A stretch of DNA of 64,000 bases from Adiantum capillus-veneris (Eukaryota; Streptophyta; Polypodiopsida; Polypodiales; Pteridaceae), in NCBI GenBank assembly GCA_014529385.2, contig CM043966.1, forward strand, positions 143,950,711 through 144,014,710, given 5' to 3'. This document shows positions 44,936 to 54,385 of this stretch, piece by piece. Each line of letters opens with the position of its first letter. Position 1 is the stretch's first letter. The notes under the pieces are model-generated. The model saw nothing but the letters and a program-made list of their open reading frames with translations. It was not told the DNA's origin and ran no database searches. The translations under genes were made by a program, and so were the position numbers.

Positions 44936-45653
44936 AGACATATACGCGTATGATGTCTTTTTTCACAAATTTGGACTATTTTGGTTATGCTCACTCTCAG
45001 TAGCCCCCTTATGCTCTGTCCACTCACAAAATTCAGTTTGAACTCTGTTTGAGCAAAGAATGGCTAATTTAGGATTTTCTTGGCAATTTTCCGCTTTTGA
45101 CTTGTTTTGGGTCAATTGTGATCCAAATGGGATGAAACTTGAAATATAACCTCTAGACAGCTATTACAATGGATCTGTGTTGGCAAAGTATCAAAATATG
45201 TCCAAAATTAGGTCAAAGACATCATACGCGTATGATGTCTTTTTCATCAATTTGGGTCAAGACTTGATATTTTTGCTTTCTACAGTGTTTGTAACAATCT
45301 TGTCAGGTCAGATATCAAAAATAAGTCGTGGATGTGCTAAAAGACATTATACGCGTATGATGTCTTTTTTCCCAGATTTTGACTATTTTTGGTTTTAAGC
45401 CTTCTCCAATGTTTATAATTGAGTTTCAAGTGTTTTTGTCAGGTCTGAATGTAAAAACAAGATCTGAATCCAAAATTTCCTATTCTTTGCGTTTCTTAGA
45501 CTTCGACTTGTCTTTTTGGGTTTCTTTGAGTGTTAATGCTCTTGTGTTAAGTTGAAATTAGGGTATAACTCCCCTTTTGAACACTCTGGTAAAGTCAAAA
45601 TTTCTGTTTTGGTCTCTGTTTGGTCATTTAGACATCATACGCGTATGATGTCT
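44936..45653. promoter_or_regulatory. Array of four 24-bp palindromes upstream of gag
   Basis: Copies at 44,936-44,958 (one base deleted), 45,217-45,240, 45,342-45,365 (one change) and 45,630-45,653, with the same core CATCATACGCGTATGATG. Distances from the gag ATG are 168, 449, 574 and 862 bp. The array lies in the transcribed leader between PBS and gag. Confidence 0.85.
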
Positions 45654-46171
45654 AAAGTTGCAGATTTCCAGTTTTTTGGCACAGAATCCTTCCTAAAGCT
45701 TTCTCTAGTGCTCAGCAACTCCCAAATACACAGAAAATTTCTCTGGCTTTTGTTTATTGCAAGTTTCACTACTAACTCGACGGTTTAGTGATCTAACATG
45801 CAATCAACCATATCAAGCAAATACTCCAATGATTACTAGCTCCAGATCAGGATCAAATGAAGTCCTACCTAAGCTATTCCTAATCATAAAATGGGTTTGG
45901 TAATTGTGATTTTAAAGAGATCCACTGTCACTCACGGACTAGCAAATTCTTCTTCTATCAACAACTACTCAACACCAACAAAACAACAAACAAATCTAAG
46001 CTAATCTAAAAATACTGTCAACACGGAAGACCCAGGAATACCCCACTTCCCAGTATCTCTCGAGATCTTCGGAGTCCACCACTCCTAGATCTTTTCTAAC
46101 TAAAGTATACAAAGTAGTTTATACGACTCACCTCGTAGGATTAGTCTAAGGTCACCTACTTAGGGCTCTCG

Positions 46172-46189
46172 TCCCCGGCAGCGGCGCCA
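46172..46189 (-). other. G3 primer binding site (tRNA-Asp type)
   Basis: Element sense reads TGGCGCCGCTGCCGGGGA two bases after the 5' LTR. This differs by one base from the plant TGGCGCCGTTGCCGGGGA site complementary to the 3' end of tRNA-Asp. Confidence 0.85.
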
Positions 46190-46191
46190 AA

Positions 46192-46815
46192 TATTAAGGC
46201 GGTTACGCCGCTAGCGGAAGCTAAATAGCGAGAACTCAACCAACAACAGAATTTGTCAGACGAGGACGGAGCTTGACCTGCAGGCACATGGAAACAACTA
46301 GGTGGGTGTCAAATCACCTACTCGACCTTCTAATGACAATCACTACTAAGGAAATCAAATCTAACTTCTAAAATACGCAAGTGACTGAAATCCGTACTAT
46401 GAACAAATCCTATACGAAACAGGATCTAGAATCATTGAATCGATCTCAAACTCAAGGGAAAGTCTATACACTAGGTAAGAACAACACCCTAAAGACTTGA
46501 ACTGCAAAATCAACCTATAATCACTCCGTGCGGTAAACGCGTATGAAGACGGGCCGAAAAATACAGGTGACCGAAACTTGACCCCGATGGTACTTATGCA
46601 TAGCTCTACTCGTTGTGGTTCTATAGATATGCTGCACGCTCCATTCTGACACACGAGTTGGAAGAAAACTCACACCGAAGCTCGTAGGAACTTACCACAC
46701 ATAGAAGCCGATAGCGCGCACTCTTGGTATCTGTGCGTAGCTCTCGCCGTTTCTAACACAATGGCGGTGTCACTTCTCCAATGGCGGCTCCGTAGCTCGC
46801 GTAGCAAGTAGATAA

Positions 46816-46850
<35 letters not shown>

Positions 46851-47141
46851 ACACAGTCACGGCACTCCAAAAACTCCCTTTGATTAAATAAAAACTCCTT
46901 TCTTTTAGGTTACAAAACTTTGGCTTATATACCTCAGCCTTGGAGGTGAGAACATCTCTAACTAATTACATCAGCAAGTGAAATTACTTCGGAATTACAA
47001 GCTGGAAACTCAATTGAGTCCCGTTACTTAATGAATGGCTCCAATCAAAATCAATGTCGGAAAGACATTTATTGCAATCAATGGTTACAAAAATGATGAG
47101 TGTGAGAAAAAATGTGGGTGTGATCCTCTGCTGGCTCAACA
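46192..47141 (-). repeat. G3 5' LTR
   Basis: 950 bp, matching 27,921-28,870. Its inner terminus has TA in place of TG (46,192-46,193). Followed by the CCTTG target duplication. Confidence 0.95.
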
Positions 47142-47297
47142 CCTTGTCTCCACCTTCATTAGAAGTGGAAAGATGCGCAAGCACGAAGCATAATCATCTC
47201 TCCCAGAGATGACATATGCTATTTCCAAGTTGTCTAGAAAGTCTGCAGCATCCTCACCCACGCTACCAGTAAAGGTTGGAAATTCTACACTTGCCAT
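47142..47297 (-). pseudogene. G2 gag, 5' end (interrupted by G3)
   Basis: ATG at 47,297 opens MASVEFPTFTGSVGEDAADF, a typical Ty3 gag N-terminus, which runs to the G3 insertion site. The frame resumes at 27,915 with the next part of the gag helical domain. The first six codons match the position of the G1 gag start relative to its leader ORF. Confidence 0.85.
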
Positions 47298-47381
47298 TGT
47301 GAGAGAGAAAATTAACTCGACTAAATTTTTTTTTTCCCTTTAAAGATTCAATACATGGGTGCTTGGTAGATGGAAAACATA

Positions 47382-47606
47382 CTATAAAAGGATGAAAATA
47401 ACTACATCAAAAGATACTTCATGGTTAATCATAGGGAGGATAAAGGGTAGAGAAGAGGTGTTTATCTCTTGCAGTCGTTCTATGCCAAACATGGTTGTAA
47501 TGACCTGCTGATAAAACATCTTGCAGTCCAGGATTACTTTGATTGATTGAATTCGTTGTGGTGCATAAGTCTGGTCCCTTGCAAAAGGTTGATGCGTTGG
47601 ATCCAT
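47382..47606 (-). CDS. G2 copy of the conserved leader ORF
   Basis: 74 codons from ATG 47,606, ending SFDVVIFILL. Related to the G1 leader ORF (2,043-2,261): shared RIQ, K-x-F-x-QQ, MFG then RLQEI, LPMIN and SFDV, with the same stop position. It lies about 85 bp upstream of gag, as in G1 (about 100 bp). Unlike the adjoining pol it has no stop or frame change, although the G2 element is heavily decayed. Function unknown. Confidence 0.55.
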   Translation of the reverse strand: MDPTHQPFARDQTYAPQRIQSIKVILDCKMFYQQVITTMFGIERLQEINTSSLPFILPMINHEVSFDVVIFILL

Positions 47607-48070
47607 CACATGATAATGCGGAAAGGCTCCCTCCTTTGTGGTGGAAGGTTATAGTCGGAGGTGTAGAGCTCTTGGTAGTTGAGGTCAAATTTGTAGTACC
47701 ATAGGACAAGGTTGTCTTCGTCTTCTAGCTCTAGGACTGTCCCTCTAGCAATCTCTTGAAAAAACTTGAACTCTCTCTCTTTGAGCAACTTCACTTTCCT
47801 GTAAGATAGAGTGCCATCCAATGCATACACAGGTGTGATGAGGTAGGTGGTGAGTCTTACCACTTGTATTAATCCAAGCTGGATTGATATATAGCAAGCT
47901 GTAAAGTCATCATCATAGCCTTGATCCATAAGCAACACTCCTTGAAGGTGGAGGGTCTTGTCTTTCCGCCAAGAAAACCCTGTTTCAAAGACCTTATCCA
48001 TGACAAGCTCTGCCACTTCACTCTGTAGACGACATAGAATCCATGCTGCTGTCTCTAGTTCTTGGCTCAT
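47606..48070 (-). CDS. G2 upstream leader ORF (unknown)
   Basis: 154 codons from ATG 48,070, overlapping the next leader ORF by a few bases. Composition is protein-like (KDKTLHLQGVLLMDQGYDDDF, EDEDNLVLWYYKFDLNYQEL). I recognise no family and could not find a clear counterpart in G1. It may be the N-terminal part of the same protein as the following ORF, with a frame change between them. Confidence 0.4.
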   Translation of the reverse strand: MSQELETAAWILCRLQSEVAELVMDKVFETGFSWRKDKTLHLQGVLLMDQGYDDDFTACYISIQLGLIQVVRLTTYLITPVYALDGTLSYRKVKLLKEREFKFFQEIARGTVLELEDEDNLVLWYYKFDLNYQELYTSDYNLPPQRREPFRIIM

Positions 48071-48661
48071 TATATGAGAGTGAGGTATAAAACGACTTTG
48101 GAGGATTTACCCTTTTGTTTTGAAGACGCGGTGATTATCAGCGTTGGAATACCCTTGAATCTTTTGGTGCAAGGGAGAGGGAGGGACCACGTGTTCATAG
48201 TAGCTTCCTCAAGTTGCGAAGGCTTGTTGTGGGAGTAGGTGGAATAGGTGGCAAAGATGGGGGCATAGGTGTAGAGAAGCCTGGTGCTACTTGAAAGCCT
48301 ACCGAAGTAAGAACGCCCGTGCGGATGTCGAGGAAACAAATGATGAATTTTTCTTCACTTTGGGCTGCACTCATGTCAGAGGTGTGGTTTCTGGCAACAA
48401 TGTGAGCATGATGCAGATTGTGCCTTGCTTTTACGCTTGCGGGGATGATGAGAAATGTAAACAGTTTGAGTAGGAAAAGAGGGTCTTACCACCTCTTTTA
48501 TGCTAACAATAGAACACCCTAGCAAGAGTGTCTTGATGACTTGCATCAAGCTTTCTTGAATCTCCTCCTCTTTGGTGGTCCAGTTGGAGAATTCAAGAAG
48601 CCACTCATCCATGAATAAAAGTAAACATGTCAGTATTGTAAACTGAAGGTTTCAAGAGCCC
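48071..48661 (-). other. G2 leader, proximal part
   Basis: Holds a short frame, MDEWLLEFSNWTTKEEE, from ATG 48,612, about 50 bases after the PBS, and overlapping short frames near 48,070-48,340. None is recognisable. They could be exons or frame-broken remains of one leader protein. Confidence 0.35.
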
Positions 48662-48679
48662 TCCTCACTAGGGGCACCA
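48662..48679 (-). other. G2 primer binding site
   Basis: Element sense reads TGGTGCCCCTAGTGAGGA two bases after the LTR end CTCTCA. It resembles the G1 site in position and start; the tRNA is not identified. Confidence 0.6.
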
Positions 48680-48681
48680 AA

Positions 48682-50270
48682 TGAGAGGGAGAGCTGCAAG
48701 ATAGACCCGATAGCCTCAACACAAGGGCTAACGCATGACTGCCTGACCATGAAAGGCAAACAATAGGGGCACCACCTAGCTTGAAATGCGGCTAGGGTGC
48801 AATGACAATACTATACAGCACACCATACACCATGTCACGCATCTGAACATGTTATGAATTGTGGTATGAGGTGGTAGAGAAAGAAGTGGAGATAGATAGT
48901 GTGAGTTGTGAATGTAGGTGCGTGGACTACTATTCACACAATAGGTGATGAACCCGCACACCAATACGTGCAAATCAAGAACAAAACAACCCTAAGGTGG
49001 CGGACCCACACACCTCTACATACAACACAAAAGAAATAAACAACTATGTGACATACTCACAAATCCAGCACAATAGAAAGAATGACATAACGCAAAAAGT
49101 AGATTATTTGTGGGGAGAGATAATGGATAAAGAGGAACAAGAGAGGAAGGAGGAGACCATGGGTGCCTCGTCGATGGGTGGAGATGATGTCAAGAAGTGG
49201 TGTGAGGGTAACCTTCACTCTTGTTGAATGCCGAACCTCCACTTCAAATTGCACCAAGGCGTAGCGGTTGATGATGATAGAGATGGAATATGTGTTGATG
49301 AGTAGCTTGTGTGTGCATAACCTTCTTATCATTATGGTGTGATCATGTCTCCCAATGCTCTTTTACATGGACTAACACTTCTAGCTATATTAGAAGTGTG
49401 GAGGCATGGTTCCTACGTCTCGAAATGCTCATAACTTCTAATAACATAGAGCTTGTGTTGTAGTGAGAGCATTTATTCGTTTGGTGATAGAGACCCAGGC
49501 TCCTTATATAGGAAAAGAGGGTGGAATTTTCCTATATTTTATTGGGACGTGACCCACACCATGTGACCGTGGGTTGCCATGTATGATGCAATGATGCTTG
49601 TGATAGAGGTCCACACAGAGAAAATAGTAGGGGAAGAGAGAGATGGAGGGGAAAAGAGGGTAGAGGAATGGGGCTTTTACAAGGTATGCTAGTCGTAGCT
49701 AGCTTATTTGAGAGAGGAGAGAGGGTTTTTTTACACGAGGTTGTCAAAGGTGGTTTTGTCATTGGAGAAGATACATCTGCCACTTATAGAAGTAGTAGCT
49801 CTATCTTTGGCCAAGACTTCATTTATTGTGGCTTTGTTTCTCTCACTCATGCCCTAGATTTCAAATCTAGAGAAAAAAATATACAATGATTTTGTGTTGA
49901 CACACAAAAGAGTGATTATGAGGACGTAGGTGGAGTAAAATGTGATTACAAGGTTGATGTTGTCGTTTGTAGTTGATGAACATAGGCATGGCCCACCTAA
50001 TTGGCACTTTTGTAACTTGATGCTTCGCTCGGACAAGCCTCCCTTGCGTCGTGTTGTTTGTAGTGGTCATAGTCGAATGCCTTTGTGGTTGTCACAATGG
50101 TTGTCACTTCATTGAAGCTATTGGCGCGAAGCGCGTATATACGAGAGCATGTGTATGTGTGCGAATTGATGGTGGATGTAGCTTGACTATTTTGGACCTA
50201 TGGGCTGGTTTGTGAGAGTGTTTGGCGGTGATTACGAGAGTGGGGTGCGTGTTGATGGTAAGTTGTGTGT

Positions 50271-50333
<63 letters not shown>

Positions 50334-50494
50334 GCTGAAAAACAGAAAATTTCAGCTATGGAGAGCTTGGGAAAGACATGAGAGTGAGAGAGAAGAGTGT
50401 GTGTGTGTGCATGTACTCTATGTGTGCTGAAAATTGACTATTTTCAGCTTTGTGTGTGTGTGTGTGTGGAGGGAGATAAAGTTCTTTTGTTGGT

Positions 50495-50539
<45 letters not shown>

Positions 50540-51045
50540 GGAGGGAGAGAGAAAAGGGACAAAAAAGTGAAAATTTCAGCAAAGAGAGAGAGTGAGAGGG
50601 AGAGAGAAGACAAGGAGAGGGAGGGCTCCATGGATGGAAGAGGACATGGTGGAAAGAGGTGATGATGAGAAGGACGCCCCCTTTATTTTCTTTTGTAAGA
50701 AGGTGGTGGCCATGGTTGTACAAACCATGGAGTGCCCTCTTATTTACTAATATAGTTATCAATTATGTTGAAAGTGGATCCCTTTGAGGAGGAAATAAAA
50801 GAGGGAGAAAAATGATTACCAGTGGCTCCGTCGGTACTTGAGGACAAAGGCTCCTTACCATGCAAGATTTTCTGCTTCAGTGAAAGCTTTACTGGAGGTT
50901 TTTGTTTATCTTGATTTTCAAGTGGTCGTTCACACGCCCTGTGCTTAAGATTTTTAACTTTTTTAAGTTTTATTTTTCAAGGGGGGGGGGGGGGGGGGGG
51001 GGGGTCCATAGAGAGAGGTGGGTTGATTTTAAATGTCGGCCCTCA
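48682..51045 (-). repeat. G2 5' LTR
   Basis: About 2,364 bp, plus-strand TGAGAGGGAG...CGGCCCTCA. Matches 21,282-23,005 over its right 1.79 kb. Contains (GT)n at about 50,264-50,331, (GA)n at about 50,500-50,533 and a run of 24 G at 50,981-51,004. TATA-like TTATATAGG at 49,504-49,512 (element sense CCTATATAAGG). Confidence 0.85.
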
Positions 51046-51143
51046 GTAGCATCTTCCTTGTAGCCTTTGTCCCCTACCTCTCCCAGATGTGGACGCTCTT
51101 CTCTTTGGTTCCTATTTATTATGTTAATTCTTAATTCCTGCAA

Positions 51144-51854
51144 CTAGCCGGCAAGATCATGAAAAACCCGGGCCGTAACGGGATCGGGACCTTGAACCAC
51201 TTGCTTCACTCTATCATTCGTTGCCACAGGGACCAATTGTTGCACCACAATTGGCTCAATATGTGTCAGGCCTTGCTCCCACCTTCTCTTGATCTTTTTA
51301 CTCTTGGCCTTGGCAATTTCCACAGCTCTTTCAAATGTAGCAGGCTCCTCTTGATCGACCTTCTCCCTTACACTTGGATGGAGACAATTCATAAACTAAC
51401 GCACTTTAAAGAAATTCCCTGGAGGTACTTGGTATGCCGCCTCCAATTGCACCCAAAGTCCTTTTAAATGTTGCAAATACTCTTTAAAAATAGCATGAAC
51501 ATCTTTTTGCAAACCTCTCATTTTTGTCGTTGCTTCTGTTGCGGTTAGCTTCTTTCCAAACCTGTCAAAAATTGCCTGCTTCACCTGCTCCCATGTTTAC
51601 GTTTTGTCTTCTTCTAAACCTTCAAACCGCTCGCGAGATTCTGCTTTTAGCGGAAGAGGAAATACATGAAGCTTTGATTTGTCATTCACAGTGTGCAAAC
51701 CGAGCCTATGCCACTCGAAGTCTAATATCCAGTCCTTCACATCCTTCTTCCTTGTAAACATTGATCGACTATATGTCATCCCTTTGAAGTCGCTTCTCCC
51801 TTGTGTGAGTAATTCCACAAAAGTTGAAGTCTTACACCTCAACCAAACCACCAT
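51144..51854 (-). pseudogene. G6: isolated gag fragment
   Basis: One minus-strand frame with stops at 51,597-51,599 and 51,393-51,395. It encodes a Ty3-type gag helical domain: WEQVKQAIFDRFGKKL, LWVQLEAAYQVPPGNFF, CLHPSVREKV and TFERAVEIAKAKSKKI. No zinc knuckle or pol follows because the G2 LTR begins at 51,045. I infer that G2 inserted in, or was joined to, an older element of the same orientation. Confidence 0.75.
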
Positions 51855-53579
51855 TTTTCTTCAATGAAGCTCAAACTTCACAGCAAAACCCCTTCACCTG
51901 GGTGCACAATTGGAAAATTTCCGCTCCACAGCAGGATCGCCCAAGGATGATGGAGCAAAAGATGCCGTGTGCACACTCACACACCCAAACAACTCAACAC
52001 CACACAATAAATTTTCTTAAACTCCAACCCACACACCACCACTCAAGATCTGAATAAAAATACTACCCACAAGCTCAATTCAAACTCCAAACATCTCCAC
52101 CTACAAGCCCTTGCCTGCCCGCAGGCACTACAAGGTGAGTTGAGTCGATCAACACTTGAAATCACACTTGATGGTGAACCAAATATACAAGAAAAACCAT
52201 CAAAAACTCAAAAAATCCAGCCAAAAAATGCATCTCTCAAACAATTGCAAAAGATTCACCAAACTCCACTCTGTTGGACTCTTTGGAGTAGCGCCAACCC
52301 TAATGGCACCGATACAGGGTCACATAGTCTTGCAGAAAGCCGCACCTTCTTCCCTCAATTCCTTGCACACATAGATCGATGGAAACCTCAGAACTCCCAT
52401 AGACTCTCCCAAGTGCAAAATTGAAGAGATAAATCTCTCATTCACTCCTCCACACACTCGAAAACGGGTTGTGAATGCGACGGGACTACACTAGACAACA
52501 TGTAGAAACCCTGCTTCCTCCCACACACAGAGAGGTGAAAGTGCCAAGACTTGGCTTCCAAAAAACTCCCTCAGCTAGAACACTGACGGAACCTTGAGTG
52601 ATGTGGAAAATTGAAGCCTTTTCACACCATTTTTTTCATTTTTGACCTTTTTAAACCTAGTTTTGGCGAGTTTTGACCCCCGGCGGATATTTTTCACGAA
52701 AAAAACCCCAAACAAACTCCAAAATTCACCAAATTTTATACTTTTGATCCTTGATACCCAAAGAACTTCTCCACATCCCCACATTCCATTTTTTACCACT
52801 TCTAGGGCGGCGCACGCATCGCCGCAGATTAGGCATCGTAAATAGACAGTTACTGCATGTCCCAAACTTCTCGAGTGGGATAAGAGTGCTCGCACTTGTC
52901 TCTTACATTATTTACATTCAAGAAAGATCAAACACATTCTTTAGATCCAAGAGAGGCCACCTAGAACCATATCCAAGGCCCTCATACCCTATCCAGGCAT
53001 GCGCGTGTGCCCTACTGCTGGCACGCGAACCTGACTATTCACAATGTGTAGGGGTTGCATCTTTTTTAAAACTTGAAGCCATTTTTCAAATCTCCCAAAT
53101 GTATGTATTTACGTCTTTTTTTACATATGACCATGCATATACACACTACTTTGTACACACCAAAAGCGGTCTATCAGCATCAATAGATCCGCCCCTGTAA
53201 CTTGGGACAAAAAGCATTGGTTCTTTCTTTGTACTATATCATTATCATCCTACACCCTAGCTAGATCCTATATCTAGGGTAACTTAAAATTTATACATAT
53301 TCTATGTATTTTTCACATATTTCTGTTTAATAGCCACTAGGAGTGAATCATATCCTAATGGGACACTAGGTGTCATGATTTTCAAAGATATACCTATTTT
53401 AATGCATTATTGCAAGGATGATTAAAAATCTCTGTCAAGGAAAAATTTCATGCTTTTTTATTGCATGAGGTGTACTTTGTATCAAATGAACGTCTAGGCT
53501 AAGGGGACCATCGGAAGACTTTTGTTGCCAAAAATGGTTCCTATTTTGATGATTTTTTAACACAAGATTCCAATCCAAG
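51855..53579. other. No gene seen
   Basis: About 1.7 kb, possibly the leader or LTR of G6 in part. Short frames occur on both strands but none is convincing. CACTACAAGG at 52,126-52,135 resembles a CACTA end but no partner or subterminal repeats accompany it. Confidence 0.4.
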
Positions 53580-53795
53580 TTGGAGAAAGTGTATAAAATG
53601 GGAGTTGTAGCTTATGAGGTAAATTTATTTTCCATATTTTTAGATTTTTATTTGGAGCCACAATTGAGGATCTATGATCAAAATACTGGACCCCAGTCTG
53701 CCCACATCATGCAGGGACAACCCATTTCAAACTTTTCCTGTTTCTGTTCACATTGGCTCTTCTCTTCTTGTGTAAACCCTTGGGGGTTCCCTTCA

Positions 53796-53803
53796 CCTAT
53801 AAA
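53796..53803 (+). promoter_or_regulatory. Candidate TATA box before a 9-bp minisatellite
   Basis: TATAAAAT in the context CACCTATAAAATGGGACC, about 30 bases before the minisatellite, the usual distance from a plant TATA box to a transcription start. No downstream gene is recognised, so this may be an LTR or relic promoter. Confidence 0.4.
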
Positions 53804-53825
53804 ATGGGACCTCTTCTTCCTTGAG

Positions 53826-54008
53826 ATCCATTCAATCCATTCAAGAAATTCAAGCTATTCAAGCTATTCAACCTATTCAATCCATTCAAGCCATTCAAGC
53901 CATTCAAGATATTCAAGATATTCAAGCCATTCAAGCCATTCAAGCCATTCAAGATATTCAAGCCGTTCAAGCCATTCGTGCTATTCCAGCCATTCAAGCC
54001 ATTCATGA
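53826..54008. repeat. 9-bp minisatellite (CCATTCAAG and variants), about 20 units
   Basis: Units CCATTCAAG, ATATTCAAG, CTATTCAAC and similar follow each other without loss of phase. Because 9 is a multiple of 3, frames on both strands stay open (Ser-His-Ser, Ile-Gln-Ala and Leu-Asn-Gly repeats), so the open frames alone are not evidence for a protein. Confidence 0.9.
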
Positions 54009-54385
54009 GAGGAATTCATGAGGGAATGAGAGTAGTAATGCCTACTTGTACTTAGCCATACACATAAGCCTAACCCTACACTTACTCCTAGAGGAAGAGT
54101 AGACAATCTTGTAAGCTATCCTTGGAGTATAAGCTCTAATCAAAGAGGGACTTGCACTTGGTGCATCCATCAAGGATTGAAGTCTTCCCTCTTCTTCTCT
54201 ACCCATAAAAAATGGTGAATAACTCCCGAAGCGTTCCTCAAGTAAGACGTGTTCTACTTTCATTTTGTTGATTCCTTGTTGTTTTCTTTTTCCTCTCTAA
54301 TCCGACATATATATATCTAATCTAATCTCCTTAACCATATCTATTTCTCTCACTCTTAGAAATTCATTCTCTCTACAAACTCTGT

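Larger units (their letters stand above)
27921..47141 (-). mobile_element. G3: complete 19.2-kb Ty3/gypsy element with third ORF and palindrome arrays
   Basis: Minus-strand element with 950-bp LTRs at both ends (27,921-28,870 and 46,192-47,141). A perfect 5-bp target duplication CCTTG lies at 27,916-27,920 and 47,142-47,146. In element sense the order is 5' LTR, PBS, leader with four 24-bp palindromes, gag-protease, pol, a 2.7-kb spacer with five palindromes, ORF3, C-rich/G-rich plus-strand primer and 3' LTR. Gag and pol are uninterrupted and all pol catalytic residues are present, although the LTRs differ at roughly 3% of sites by my count over the first 290 bases. It is inserted in the gag gene of G2. 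Confidence 0.96.
21282..51045 (-). mobile_element. G2: degenerate Tat-like Ty3/gypsy element, split by G3
   Basis: Minus-strand element with 5' LTR 48,682-51,045, PBS 48,662-48,679, leader ORFs, gag starting at 47,297, then G3 inserted at 27,921-47,141, and the rest of gag-pol at 27,920-23,034. The 3' LTR survives as 21,282-23,005 and has lost its last part. Its proteins are closest, within this window, to G1: both have the DGGAQICVI protease start and a second archaeal-type RNase H. Many frame changes show it is old and dead. Confidence 0.88.

Noticed and set aside
52126-52135. CACTACAAGG as a possible third CACTA terminus
   Set aside because: No subterminal repeats, no matching opposite end and no transposase nearby.
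53580-54008. 142-codon frame ending in Ser-His-Ser repeats
   Set aside because: The repeats come from a 9-bp minisatellite, open in other frames and on the other strand as well; no start context or conserved domain.
53826-54008. CRISPR-like array
   Set aside because: Unit is 9 bp without spacers, in a plant retroelement context.
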